In this document: positions 37,101 to 49,500 of the stretch, one piece after another | How positions within the stretch are numbered: position 1 is the stretch's first letter | Layout of the letters: the number at the start of each line of letters is the position of its first letter | NCBI RefSeq assembly: GCF_052324685.1 | Contig: NC_135213.1 | Span: 37,998,021-38,062,020 of the forward strand | Origin: Brachyhypopomus gauderio | Taxonomy: Eukaryota; Chordata; Actinopteri; Gymnotiformes; Hypopomidae | Direction of reading: 5' to 3' | Length of the DNA: 64,000 bases | Position numbers and translations under genes: made by a program | Notes under the pieces: model-generated | Told to the model about the DNA's origin: nothing | Seen by the model: only the letters and a program-made list of their open reading frames with translations | The model's database searches: none

Positions 37101-38841
37101 GTGTGCTCCAGAGAGCGTGGACTGGGACAGGCAGAGTAAAGTAGCCACATGTCTAATTCAGTGTTTTCCTCCATGGTTGAGGTTTGCTCAGTGTGTCAGG
37201 AACTTCTGGAACAGCAGAAACTCCGTCCACCTCCTAAATTCTGTCAAATACTCCACAGTCTTTCTCATGGTCACCTTCGCTGGTCTCTACAATACAGCAA
37301 GAGGTACAATTTAATGACAAACAGAACATTAGTTCTGTATGAGTGATTACAGACAAACCTAAAGTGTCTTTCTCATGTATTATCTGTTCTTATTGTTTCA
37401 AATTAAGTAAACGTTGAGTACAATACGTAATAGTTGCTATGATATTATAATTTGATTGAGAGGTTATCTGTGTATGTTCAGAGAGAGCTGATCTGATGAT
37501 CTGATTGAGAGGTGATCTGTGTGTGTTGAGAGAGCTGATCTGATGATCTGATTGAGAGGTGATCTGTGATGATCTGATTGAGAGGTGATCTGTGTGTGTT
37601 GAGAGAGCTGATCTGATGATCTGATTGAGAGGTGATCTGTGATGATCTGATTGAGAGGTGATGTGTGATGATCTGATTGAGAGGTGATGTGTGTGTGTTG
37701 AGAGAGCTGATCTGATGATCTGATTGAGAGGTGATCTGTGATGATTTGATTGAGAGGTGATCTGTGTGTGTTGAGAGAGCTGATCTGATTATCTGATTGA
37801 GAGGTGATCTGTGATGATCTGATTGAGAGGTGATGTGTGATGATCTGATTGAGAGGTGATGTGTGTGTGTTCAGAGAGTGCTGGCCTGGCTGTGGAGGTG
37901 AGTGTGTATCTGTACTTTTGGGCCATGGCCACATGTGTCAGTGTGTTAGTAACAGTCGTCTGGGATCTGAGGATGGACTGGGGTCTGCTCAGAGGAAACG
38001 GCCTTCTGAAGGACCAGCTGGTATACACGCGAGAGGTGGGATACACAGTCAACAGCAGTGCTGACACTTTCTACATACACATAGATGCCATTAATGGGGA
38101 TGAGATAGTTCAGCAAAGCTATAATATGCTCTAAATAGGTAGTTTGCCCAGATACAGTTAAGTAGTCGAATAATTTTAAACTTAACCATTGTTCTACATC
38201 CTGCTTCCTTGTGGTTCACAGTGTGGTATCTTCTACAGACTTTCGTTAAGATTTGGGTCTCTTTCAGGTGTACTACTATGCAGCTATGTTAGCAGATGTG
38301 CTACTGCGGATCTCCTGGGCTATAAATATCCTCCTGCCTCAGATGAAGGACTCGTCTGCTGCCGGTGTTAGCGCTTTGCTTGCTCCTATGGAGGTCCTCA
38401 GGTTAGCTTTACCTTATGGACATACTAGAAGGTAAAAACAACACATACAGAGGCTACTGGAGTCTTGGAGGGACAGTTTGGCATAAAATCACTTTTACAG
38501 TTTAAATTCTACCCTAGGTTGATTTTTGAATGATTCAGGTAGCTTTAATGAGTAGCTTTAATATACTTTGAGACCTGCGGGGAGCAGAGCTGTTTAGTTG
38601 GATGTCTCTTTCTTCCTGCAGACGTTCTATCTGGAACCTCTTTCGTCTCGAAAACGAGCACATGCAGAACTGTGAAGAGGGCCGAGCTGTACGGCACGTT
38701 GATTTCCTTGCCATGCGACGCCACCCTGAGCAGGTCCTTCTGGATCGGCCCACGGGTCAGAATCAGAGGGCTGATGATCAGCACAACAGCAGCACCTCAC
38801 AGCACAAACCAGCTTGTCTACCATTCACATGTCTAAGCTAA
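33926..38841 (+). CDS. XPR1-like SPX/EXS phosphate exporter (divergent paralogue)
   Basis: Homologue of XPR1, the plasma-membrane phosphate exporter gated by inositol pyrophosphates. Fifteen exons: 33926-34021, 34206-34257, 34639-34648, 34756-34841, 34948-35138, 35230-35382, 35494-35559, 35860-35941, 36046-36233, 36348-36527, 36609-36774, 37112-37303, 37875-38035, 38268-38401 and 38622-38841. They sum to 1977 bases, in phase with no stop (658 residues; human XPR1 696). SPX domain about 1-195: WKKQYVCYE near the start and the inositol-phosphate lysines K154/K157/K158 in KITKKYD. Membrane segments start near residue 226 ([17 protein letters not shown]). The EXS part keeps WDLRMDWG (D518, D522), R555/W558 and R586/R587, which match pore residues of human XPR1. 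The Ser/acid-rich XPR1 C-terminus is replaced by an unrelated 30-40 residue tail. The start could also be Met at 33938. The GTTGGT donor after 35941 is weak and the 10-bp exon is inferred from phase. Confidence 0.9.
34091..34138. repeat. (GT)n microsatellite in XPR1-like intron 1
   Basis: About 24 GT units between exons 1 and 2 of the XPR1-like gene. Confidence 0.95.
37455..37872. repeat. Minisatellite in XPR1-like intron 12, running up to exon 13
   Basis: Tandem units built from GATCTGATTGAGAGGTGATC and GTGTGTGTTGAGAGAGCTGA modules in varying order. The last unit ends in GTGTGTGTTCAG at 37863-37874, which is the acceptor of exon 37875. The repeat has therefore grown directly against, and probably out of, the 3' splice site. 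Confidence 0.92.
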
Positions 38842-39561
38842 TCTGGCTCCATAAATATGGGCCTCGCCATGATAATGGAAGATCCTTGGTAAGATGGTAG
38901 AGGTGCCACAGTAACACAGACAGATAAATGATAGATTAAAATGATGTTGAAGAGACTGGCTCACCAATCGCGAGCCCAAGGTTGAAATAGTTTCTAAGGA
39001 GATGTGATCTGGAAATGAAAAATGTGTTTGCATGTAAATTAATCATAATAAAAACAAGTGGTAAATGATAAACAAAACGTTTGGCCTTCCAGCACCTAAT
39101 GTTTCAATTACACTAGACTGGTTTTTTAATTATTTTTTTATTACTTAACACAATCTATCTATGATGTTCTTAATCTGTAAATACTGTATATTATGTTAAA
39201 AGCAAAAGCAGTGTTGCTCAAAATGATACTTTCCTTTATTTCACTTCTAAAGTCATCAGTATGTCATTTTTCAGACCAGCTCATTTGCAAATCTGCAGAA
39301 GTATCAGAAATTCTGGGTTGTGATGTCCGGATGGAAACATGAGGAAAAATGAGTCCACAACATCAAAATGGCCTCACCAGATTTATTTAAAGAACTCATC
39401 TGACAGCAACAACTTTTATGATGATTGAAATGTTCTTGATTCATAAAAAAGAATGAACTGGGAAGAAATAAAAAAGAAAATTGCCAAAAAAAAGTAAATA
39501 AATAAAAACACAGCTGGATAACAATGAACAGAATGATCAGACCACAAAACACTTGTCTCAT

Positions 39562-40390
39562 CATTGTAGAGCAACACCAGAAAGAGGCGTGTCTGTCTCC
39601 TCACTCCTCTAGAGCAACACCAGAAAGATGCGTGTCTGTCTCCTCACCACTCTAGAGCAACACCAGAAAGAGGCGTGTCTGTCTCCTCACCACTCTAGAG
39701 CAACACCAGAAAGAGGCGTTTCTGTCTCCTCACCACTCTAGAGCAACAACAGAAAGAGAGGCGTGACTGTCTCCCCACTCCTCTAGAGCAACACCAGAAA
39801 GACGCGTGTCTGTCTCCTCACCACTCTAGAGCAACACCAGAAAGAGGCATTTCTGTCTCCTCACCACTCTAGAGCAACACCAGAAAGAGGCGTTTCTGTC
39901 TCCTCACCTCTCTAGAGTAACACCAGAAAGAGGCGTGTCTGTCTCCTCACCCTTCTAGAGCAACACCAGAAAGAGGCGTGTCTGTCTCCTCACCCTTCTA
40001 GAGCAACACCAGAAAGAGGCGTGTCTGTCTCCTCACTCCTCTAGAGCAACAACAGAAAGAGAGGCGTGTCTGTCTCCTCACTCCTCTAGAGCAACACCAG
40101 AAAGACGCGTGTCTGTCTCCTCACCACTCTAGAGCAACACCAGAAAGAGGTGTGTCTGTCTCCTCACCACTCTAGAGCAACATCAGAAAGAGGCGTTTCT
40201 GTCTCCTCACCTCTCTAGAGTAACACCAGAAAGAGGCGTGTCTGTCTCCTCACCCTTCTAGAGCAACACCAGAAAGAGGCGTGTCTGTCTCCTCACCCTT
40301 CTAGAGCAACACCAGAAAGAGGCGTGTCTGTCTCCTCACCCCTCTAGAGCAACACCAGAAAGAGGCGTCTGTCTCCTCACCCCTCTAGCG
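39562..40390. repeat. 43-46-bp minisatellite, about 19 copies
   Basis: The unit is GAGCAACACCAGAAAGAGGC followed by GTGTCTGTCTCCTCACCACTCTA. Copies differ by one to three bases, and a several-unit block (from about 39,740 and again from about 40,045) appears duplicated as a whole. Confidence 0.95.
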
Positions 40391-41239
40391 TGACTAGCAT
40401 ACTGCTGTCTGTGTGAGGACTGGCAGCCTCTCTGGAGTTTACGTGATGGTCGTGGTAGCATTAACTCTGAACAGTTTATTAAGTCTTTCCCTTCATGTGC
40501 CCTTTTTCTTTTCCTCTTACGAAACAACCTGTTCACCGTATGACCTCTGTGACCCCACCTTGAGAGCCAATCCATGTTTTAATCAATACCTCTCTCATTT
40601 TGGCCAAAGGCACATATGTCATGGTTCTCCTGATGTGCTGCTGATGGTGACATCTCTCTACAACAGGGTTGATATTCACACACACTTCTCCTGTGTCCTG
40701 TTTAGCTAACATGCTCTTGCCGTATTATTATGCTGAACATGTACCATCATATTTATGTTCCATGTTTTTACCCAACATGCTATTTCAGTAGCCCACAGGT
40801 GGAGGGGAACAGAATCATGGGTCATGAAGGTCATAGGTCATGAAGAGGGTACAGACCCGATCATGCGGAGTTCAATCGCACAATCATATAAGCAGACAAA
40901 TGAGAATAAAAAAGATCAAGACTACTTTCTTATGGCATTATCTGACCTGTAAATATATATTTAATACCAGTATAAGGAGCAATACCAATATGTCCCTCAA
41001 AATAACACTTTCCTTTATTTCACTTCTAAAACCACCAGTATTTCAATTTTCCAGACCAGCTGATTCGCAAAAACCCAGGCAAGCATGTATACAGCAGCAT
41101 CAGTCTGAGGGGGTGGGTGGGTGTGTGTTTGGGGGGGGGGGGGGGGGTATAGGAGAAGAACGTGGTGAAAGGACGAGTCCAGCGTTTCTCTCTCCAGAGG
41201 ACTGTTGTTCTCTGTTCTGCTTTTTACTCTGTGTTCGAG

Positions 41240-41953
41240 TCAGCAGTCCCACACTGAGCACTGTGTCAGTGAAGCAGCTCTCTGCCCCTCACACACCCCC
41301 CCACACCCGTTACAGTCCAGCAGTCCCACACTGAGCACTGTGTCAGTGAAGCAGCTCTCTGCCCCTCACACACCCCCCCACACCCGTTACAGTCCAGCAG
41401 TCCCACACTGAGCACTGTGTCAGTGAAGCAGCTCTCTGCCCCTCACACACCCCCCCCCCCACACCCGTTACAGTCCAGCAGTCCCACACTGAGCACTGTG
41501 TCAGTGAAGCAGCTCTCTGCCCCTCACACCCCCCCCACACCCGTTACAGTCCAGCAGTCCCACACTGAGCACTGTGTCAGTGAAGCAGCTCTCTGCCCCT
41601 CACACCCCCCCCCCACACCCGTTACAGTCCAGCAGTCCCACACTGAGCACTGTGTCAGTGAAGCAGCTCTCTGCCCCTCACACACCCCCCCCCCCACACC
41701 CATTACAGTCCAGCAGTCCCACACTGAGCACTGTGTCAGTGAAGCAGCTCTCTGCCCCTCACACCCCCCCCCCCCACACCCATTACAGTCCAGCAGTCCC
41801 ACACTGAGCACTGTGTCAGTGAAGCAGCTCTCTGCCCCTCACACCCCCCCCCCCCCCACACCCGTTACAGTCCAGCAGTCCCACACTGAGCACTGTGTCA
41901 GTGAAGCAGCTCTCTGCCCCTCACACCCCACCACACCCGTTACAGTCCAGCAG
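41240..41953. repeat. 75-81-bp minisatellite, nine copies
   Basis: The unit contains ACTGAGCACTGTGTCAGTGA, AGCAGCTCTCTGCCCCTCAC, a variable run of 4-13 C, then ACACCCGTTACAGTCCAGCA. Most length variation is in the C run. Open frames of up to 184 codons over it are by-products of the repeat. Confidence 0.95.
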
Positions 41954-42141
41954 GATAACTCTGATATCTAAAGCGTGTGTGTGGGTTTAATGAACAAGTG
42001 CTTGTTACCCTTTGCCAGTTTGACTCTTTTTTTTTCTTACCATGCAGAGGTCTGTGAGAATTGGTATGGTCTGGGTAATTCAGAGCAGTCGGTAAAATGC
42101 TGGGCATCACATGCATAATTACCCACACTGTAGGATGCCAG

Positions 42142-42173
42142 CATTTGTGTGTGTTTGTGTACATGTGTGTTTT

Positions 42174-42221
<48 letters not shown>

Positions 42222-42230
42222 TTTGTGTAT

Positions 42231-42273
<43 letters not shown>

Positions 42274-42300
42274 GCATGTGCACACGCACACGTACGCATG
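42142..42300. repeat. (GT)n microsatellite, interrupted
   Basis: GT runs broken by TTTGTGTA variants, ending in alternating ACGCATGTGCACACGCACAC, a potentially Z-DNA-forming purine/pyrimidine alternation. Confidence 0.95.
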
Positions 42301-42536
42301 AGAGAATGAGAGTAACATACTTATGATAAATGGCTGTTCTTACAACTCTTTGCAAATTGGTGTATTTGGCATTGAAGTTTGTTGATCTATTCAGGGTAAC
42401 TATTGCGTGTCCATCATCCCCCAACGTGCAGCGTTTTGACGTGTTATTTCGATGGCACAAGCCATGTAATGAGTGTCAGTGGTCCTTTTCTCGGTCAAAC
42501 AGCAGAACGGGTTAGAGTCGTGTGTAGAAGAGACGC

Positions 42537-45039
42537 TCACTGCTCCTCCACCAGGGGTCGCTCTCCGCTCAGCTCCTCCGGAGGGGTCTTGGGGCTGCCG
42601 CCCGAACTCTCCCCGTCCGCCCTCTTGCTGGCTGGGTTGAGCGCCAGCACAGTCCCCGCTCTCTCCGAGCTCTCCGGGTTCCTCTCCGGGTTCCTCGCCG
42701 GCGCGTCCTCTGGGTCGTCCGCTCTCACCGGGTCGCCCTTTCCCGCCTCGGTTCCGGCCCGCTCCTCGGCACCGTTGGCGGAGAAGTGAGTGCCGTTCCT
42801 CAGAGTCTCTCGGCAGTCTCCGTAGAGGTGCTGCTCCAGCGTCAGGTTAGACTGGGCCAGGTGCTTGAAGTCGGCCTCAAAGGGGAAGGACGAGGCGGGC
42901 TGGGCGGCGGCGTCCACCTGGCCCAGCACCACGGAACCGCGGTACACCTCCATGGCCTCGGGCAGCATGGACTTGATCTTGGGCAGCCAGCGCTTGCGGA
43001 CGCGCCGGGCGTTGGTGCACATGTCCGCGGCGATCACGTTCATCTCGCTCTCCTTGAAGTTTGGGGCGAAGTTCTGACAGTAGACTTCAGGATGCGGACA
43101 GAAGGACAGAAGAAAGCCGAACCTGAGCACCACTACTGCAATGCAGACTGCATACAAACACACTTTACCTGAAGAAACATTTATTTCCCCTTTCCAGAAA
43201 TTCACAAATTTAATACAAAAAAAAAAACATGCTTACTTAATTGAAGATAAAAGAACTGGAGTATTCACACAACCACTGGGTTACTGGAAGAGGGAAGCCG
43301 ACTCACGCTTGACTGTGTTGAGGATGCGGCTGTCCAGCGGTTTGCGGTTTGGGTCACAGTTGGAGGAGCGGATGCCCGTCCCGCAGCTGTCTGCCAGCGT
43401 GTTCCTGCAGTCATACCACAGTCAGCCACCGGGTGGCAGCACCACTGAACATTTCCACAACTGCATTCAATGCCCTACACCAATTGTTTGAAAGTCTAAT
43501 TTACATACAGTGCAAATGGGACTATGTTCAACAACAACAATAAGAACAACAACAAAAAAACATTGTTTCAGTGTTTAATTATGAAAGCATTGCTTTGTGC
43601 GTGCATGCTTTAGACAGAAGACCCGGCAGTCTACAGACCTGTCAAAAAAAGCGGCGAGTAGACGTCGAAGCAGGACTTTGTGCTTGACCCCGGCACACAA
43701 GTGACAATTCATCAGCTGCCCCCGCGTCATAAACACACCAGACCCTTTCACAACGCCAGCAACAGAGAAACAATGAATGGCTTTCCAAGAACGCAGAGCC
43801 GAACGCTCTGCTGTCTTATTGGGACGTGATCAGCTCTTCCTGAGGTGAGATGCGGTGGGAGTGAGATCTTACCTGCGATCAACTCCAGCCGCTCTCCCGG
43901 GTCGCCCTCCGTGTAGAGAGCAGGGTGGCAGCGGTAGCCGATCTGACTGATCAGTCCGGCGGGCAGAGCCTCCCTGTCGCCCCCCAGCAGCACGCCGAAC
44001 CGGCTCTCCAGGGAGGGGGGCAGGGGTGACACCTCCATCTTCTCATGAACTAGGGGGAGAGGAGAGACACACAAAGAAAAGGCGTCAGAGCGGGGGCGTT
44101 TAATCCCAAAGTGCCCAGACGAATTCCGCCGCGAGGGGCTCGTGCGCCGTGACATTTACTGCCGTAGAGAGCGGCCGGGACGCCGTAGATCTTCGCCCCG
44201 GCGAGGTTGTCGTACGAGTCGTCTTCGAAGTCCTCCTCCTCGTTCTGATGGGACGTGGGGCTGTCCGTGGTGGGCAGGCTGGACGCCCCAGGGCTGGAGT
44301 GGTCCCTGGAGCTGTGCTCCAAAGCGTGCACGCCGTTCGCCACGCCGCCTCCCCCACTGGTGTAGAAGAGCGCGCCCCCCCCGCAAAGACCTGCTCCTCA
44401 GTCCCTTAGCCTCGTCCTCGGCCGGCTTCAGCTCCCCGCCCTGCGCACACACCGGGGTCTCCAGCCGCTCCTCCTTTATTTTGCAAACGGCCGTGGGCTG
44501 GTCGCTTAGCAACAGGGAGGGGTTGTTGTTGTTGCCTCCGCCGCCGGTGCCACTGTTGTTCGGGCTGGGGGGGGTCGTCCGTGGCGGACGTCTGCGAGTC
44601 GCAGAACGGCGCGCTGGCCTTGAACATCAGGTCCATGCCGCGCTCCACGATGTTCTGGATTTGCAGGTAGCCTGCCGTGTACATGACCATGAGCTGGTCG
44701 CTGGCCGTCACCGTCATGCGGCCCGTGTAGCAGAAGGAGAGGATCTGCTGGAAGCAGGACGGAGCTACGGACGAGGGCAGCTCGAACAGCGCCTGGCTGC
44801 TGTCGCTGAACAGGTCGCGGAAGTACAGGCTGCTGGCGGCCAGCACGGCGCGGTGGGCCTTGAAGGCCTGTCCGTTGACCATGATGGCCACGTCGCAGTG
44901 CTGGCCCAGCAGACGCTGCTCGTTCAGGCTGTCCAGCACCACGCTGCCGAAGTTGGGTATCTCCATGTGCAGCAGTTGAGACATGGCACTGGCTTCAGAC
45001 CTCCACGCGTCGGACAGAGGAGACTTTCCCAGCGGGCAT
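42537..45039 (-). CDS. nacc2: NACC2: BTB and BEN domain transcriptional repressor, with two apparent +1 shifts
   Basis: NACC2 is a POZ/BEN nuclear repressor (in mammals it recruits NuRD to the HDM2 promoter). Exons: 44160-45039 (start ATG 44984; 5' UTR above it), 43873-44049, 43639-43744, 43307-43404 and 42537-43084. The BTB domain begins [20 protein letters not shown] and includes [20 protein letters not shown]. The middle [20 protein letters not shown] and the BEN region ([60 protein letters not shown]) match NACC2. The large exon reads in three successive frames. The switches fall at an 8-base G run (44567-44574) and an 8-base C run (44375-44382). Counting one extra base in each, the CDS totals 1752 bases, an exact 584 codons against 587 residues in human. 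So either the homopolymers are sequencing errors or this allele is damaged. All splice sites are normal. Confidence 0.9.
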
Positions 45040-46210
45040 CTGAAAGAGCGCGAGACATTCTGCGTCAGGATGAACGAACAAATGAACACCGAACGCAGAA
45101 ACGCAGAAACGCCCGGCCGGATTTACTCTGAGAACCTGGCCCGACGGGTCTTTTAATAAATGTGGCAATGGAAATGGAAACAAGTATTGACTAACTGGGA
45201 AGAAAACAATAGGAACAACAACGAAAACAAGTCTAGAAAACATTTGGATGGTTGAACCAGTCTTCATTTACGCCACATCAGCTTCCAGCTTTCTGCTCTC
45301 TCCCCCCGCCTGTCCAAACGAATGGAGGCATCTCACAGGCTTTCAGCATGGAGGAACTTCTATCTCCCTCCATCCTTTCCTTGAGCCTCTTCTATCGTCA
45401 TAACCGTCCTCACACCTCGAGTGCCCATTCAGTCTTCTCCATCAAATCCATGTCTGATCTACTGATGATGATAACAGTTGCCACTCCGTGGTACCTACGA
45501 GTCAGTGCCACCTTGTCTTGATCTGGGATCATTATGTTTGTCCAAAGCTATGGCCTGTCATGTGGTCAGAGGCCTCTCTTACAACAATTTCGTACAGATA
45601 ACCACATGTTAAACTGATAATAGCTGATGTAGGTTGCTAAACTCGAGCTACTCACTGGTCATGCACATCTTAGATTAGGAAAAAAAAGTACACAGCTATT
45701 CATGCACATCACAGTTGTAAAAATCATATATGCACACGCAGAAGCGGAATAAGAATAACGTAAGAAAAGGTCAGGACTTCGTCTAAGAGGACAGTCCACA
45801 CAACAATATCACTGCACAGGGCAACGAGAACAAAAGTTGCAGCTTCAAGAACAAACAGCAGGAATCGACCTTGTTCCCAGAAGTAAGAACTTAGTGTGAT
45901 GTCTAGCTCCCGATTGCAGGAAACAGAGAAGAAACCTGGAGGATAAATACTGCACTGGAAATACCTCACTCTCCCCTCTAGCATTAGCACAGTCTACATG
46001 TTTGGTAACTCTCAATAAGCTTGTTAGGGGTATTCAGAAGACGCTGCAAACTGACCACAAACTGACCCATTAACCCACCCCCCCCCCCTCCCCCCTCCCC
46101 CCGTACCACCATCCCACTACCTGACCTCTACAGCAGAATCCTCCGTGATGGGAGAGAGAAGGCAGACGAGCTCCTCACATTAGCTCAGCAGAACGAAGGA
46201 GAGCGAGAGA

Positions 46211-46258
<48 letters not shown>

Positions 46259-46460
46259 GAGATATGTGTCTCAATCCGTCCTCTCCTCCCTGCACAGGAC
46301 TTCCTAGCGAGAGGGAAGGCGAGCGTCTGCGTGCAATCGATGCACCATCTACTGTATGTCACAGGGAGGGAGCGAGAGGCTATAGGCACAGACACAGAGA
46401 CGGGGGAGAGTGGGGAGGGAGGGAGACTGAGCGAAAGTCATTTAAGGACACATGGAGAGC

Positions 46461-46500
<40 letters not shown>

Positions 46501-49500
46501 AGAGGAGAGAGGGAGGCTGATGCGGATAATTGCCCTGCAGAGTAAATGCGTGCATGTGAGATAGAGACAAAAGACGGGTAAAGAGACAGAGCAATGGCTC
46601 ACTTTTATTAGAGCGTCAGAAGACAGGGGGAGCGAGGGAGGAATGGAGAATTCACCTCATGTCAACCTCCTTCCTTGGGACTGAAACAGGCGCAGTCACA
46701 TAATCCATCAGGAGCCGTCTCCCTCTCCAACACACCCCCTACACCCCCATCCTGCCCCCACCCACACACCCCCACCCACCCCCTCCGTCCTCAGCTCTGT
46801 ACGGCAGGATTATTTACATTAAGGGCAGACAAATGGAGTGAGATGGGAGAGCAACGCTGCAATGCAGTCCCTGTCACGGGCTGGCATGCTCACTACAGAG
46901 TCTGCATACCCAATCAGATGTGCCGGCATGGCATCAGACAGATACTCCGATAGCAGCCAGACGGGGAAAGGAAAAAGCAAAACAACAACAACAACAAAAA
47001 AAAAAACCAGACACAATCAAGTACACTCAAGCTCCAAACTGCTTCTGCTCCGTCCTGCCTTTAGCTGAGATTACAGAAAGGAGGCTTTTAAGGAAGTGTG
47101 AGATTGTGTGATGATTAGGACCACTGCAGTGGGAAGCATGCTATGTGGAACACATGGAGGGGGGGGGGGGGGGTGTTTTAAAGAAGCATCGCTCAGCACA
47201 GAGGATGTGAGGGGGGGGGGGGGGGGGTTGAAAAGGCTCTTGGGCTCTGCCTTTGACTCGTTGCCTTTTAAGGCTAATACGTCGACGGGGCATGACTCAG
47301 CACTATTTAACAGAAGCGTAAAAACGTCAGTAATATTCTGGTCATGTGTCTAACACACAAGAGCAGGGTGTGTGTGTGTGTGTGTGTGTGTGGGAATTAA
47401 TTAAATAATGTATGTCAGACATACGCCCTTGTAAATACTGCACAAGCTGAGCTCAACCGACTGCACTCTTTTGAAAAGCTGTGAAACTGTGTCAGCCAAA
47501 GGAGAAGATAACAGCCAAGCCGGGTGGCGACAACAGAACCCAGACACGAGGAGCCGCTCGCAGACGTCCACGGTTACGACGCCCCGGTCCGATTTTCACT
47601 TCACGCATCGATCATTCCTCACAAACAGTCACGAACTTTCACAAATCAATAATTCTCGCCCGGAGGCGAGTCTTTGCATCACAGGGTCAAAGACATGAGC
47701 CTGAAGTGCTTGGACAGGCATTTATTTTACCCTTGAACAGTGTGTGCTGGAATGAACATCTGCTAGACTGACAGATGGAATGTTAGCAATAGCTAGAGAG
47801 ATTGCATGGTCACATGTATGACGTCCCTAGGGAGGAGAGACTGCAGTCTAGGCAGTGTAAAGAGAGGTGGCTCTATACCTCCCCCTGGAGGTCAAATGTA
47901 GCCATGCAGCACTGGAATACCCACATAAGAAATTTGAAATCTCTCTTCCGTGTCGTCGGTAATGCATTCATGACTGATGCCAATATGCACATTTTTATTT
48001 TGAAAGACAACTTACATTATTCATCATATAAAATTCCACAGTTCCTCTTGGAGAATAGGACCAACTACATACTCAAGAACCCCAAAAATACTCTTCACAT
48101 AAAAATATTCTATACTTAAACCACAGAAAAGACACAATGTCATTTTAGAGAACTGGAAAAGGTCACTTTTCTGTGCCATCATGAAGAGATGAGTCATGTT
48201 TACTATTCCAACACAGAAGCACTGATGTTGTAAGGCTTAAAAAAAAATACATTTCATCACCAAATTGATTCAACAGGTAGAAGTGGGAAAACAAGAAGAA
48301 ATAAGCCTGTGCAGTTCACATTTAATGCATATAAATACATGGGGAATCTCAGAACACAAGAGGAGAAACACATGAACCTTTCCAGGAACTACCCAGCACT
48401 TCTAGACTCAAAGCTTCACCTCAAAATACTGTTTATAGTGCACATGGATGCTATGAACTTCAGTTATCACTTTCAGGTAAAATGTCTTGGAACCCTTAAA
48501 CTGTAAATTGAAGTTCTGCAATTTGGCATTAAATCCATATAACAGCTTTAACTGCATGTGCATTACCTCAGCGATTATTAAATCAAAATATTGAAAAGAA
48601 ATATGCATTTCAAGCTCAAATGCTTCTGCTTTGCCAGTCATTTCAAAGAAAGAATAAAACCATTCTTATTAGTCCTGATCCTGATGAGATCCATTAAAAC
48701 ACTATCCATTTTCATATCAATAATTTAAGTGTGCACTCAGTGAAATGCCATATCAACATTTCAAATATCAAACGGATCTCTGTTCCCTCAAGCTGTGCAG
48801 TAGCTGTGAGAAAAGAAGCTAAAAATACAATTTGGGCACAGAAACCAAAATCAATTTTAGTGAATGGTGTCAATATTCAAGAAATGCTCTTACCATGTCA
48901 GCATTAGGAAATCATTAATGCCAGACACTGTGAATAAGCTATAGGATTTAGTTTTAAAAAGCAGATTACTTAATCTACTACATGGTCCAGCTCTCTGGCA
49001 CAGATCTGAGAACACCGCCACGTCACAGATCACTACATGAACTGAATTAATAATGAGGTTCAATGAAAGCAATTATCAAACAGGCCAATGGTCCGTGTAG
49101 GTCTAGACTACCCATCATAAACGTCTAGAAACTTCATTCATAAACAAAGTCTCTATTTTCCTGATGCTGACTGAGGACAGTCATTTAAGGGCTAACGGCT
49201 AAGATGGCGTCCTTAGGCGATAGTGTAAACAAAACTGTGAGCTGCGTTTAGAAATTCCTTAAAGCAATACGGGCCAGTGTGGCAGAGCGTGGAAATCCAC
49301 TGACAAATCAGGGCACTCTTCAACTTCGTTAAAAATCTGTATAAATAACTTTGCTATACATATTATTTTAATAAAAAATAGACTTCTTTGACATTGGCGG
49401 TCAAGTTTGTTTTTCTTTTTCCTAATAAAATATTTCGCCTCTCTGTCAACCCCTCGTGTTGGGACTGAAAAAACTTGTGCTAGGATTGAAAAAGGATCCA

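Larger units (their letters stand above)
38842..42536. other. Minisatellite-rich intergenic region between XPR1-like and nacc2
   Basis: AATAAA at 39047-39052 is a candidate poly(A) signal for the XPR1-like gene. Two minisatellites (39562-40390 and 41240-41953), a 17-G run (41131-41147) and a GT microsatellite (about 42142-42300) dominate. Two stretches of roughly 50-60 bases are nearly the same at about 39225-39280 and 41000-41060 (TTTCCTTTATTTCACTTCTA then a shared TTTTCAGACCAGCT-like segment), so part of this region is a local duplication. Open frames here are repeat translations; I see no gene. Confidence 0.7.

Noticed and set aside
33926-38841. Virus-related origin suggested by the name of XPR1 (retrovirus receptor)
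   Set aside because: XPR1 is a host phosphate exporter that some retroviruses exploit. The gene here is an ordinary multi-exon host gene.
41417-41971. 184-codon open frame with SVKQLSAPHTPP repeats
   Set aside because: It is a translation of the 75-81-bp minisatellite whose C runs vary in length. No start context, splice sites or non-repeat sequence supports a protein.
44142-45131. 329-codon open frame on the plus strand
   Set aside because: It lies antisense to the nacc2 BTB exon and is a GC-rich shadow of it.
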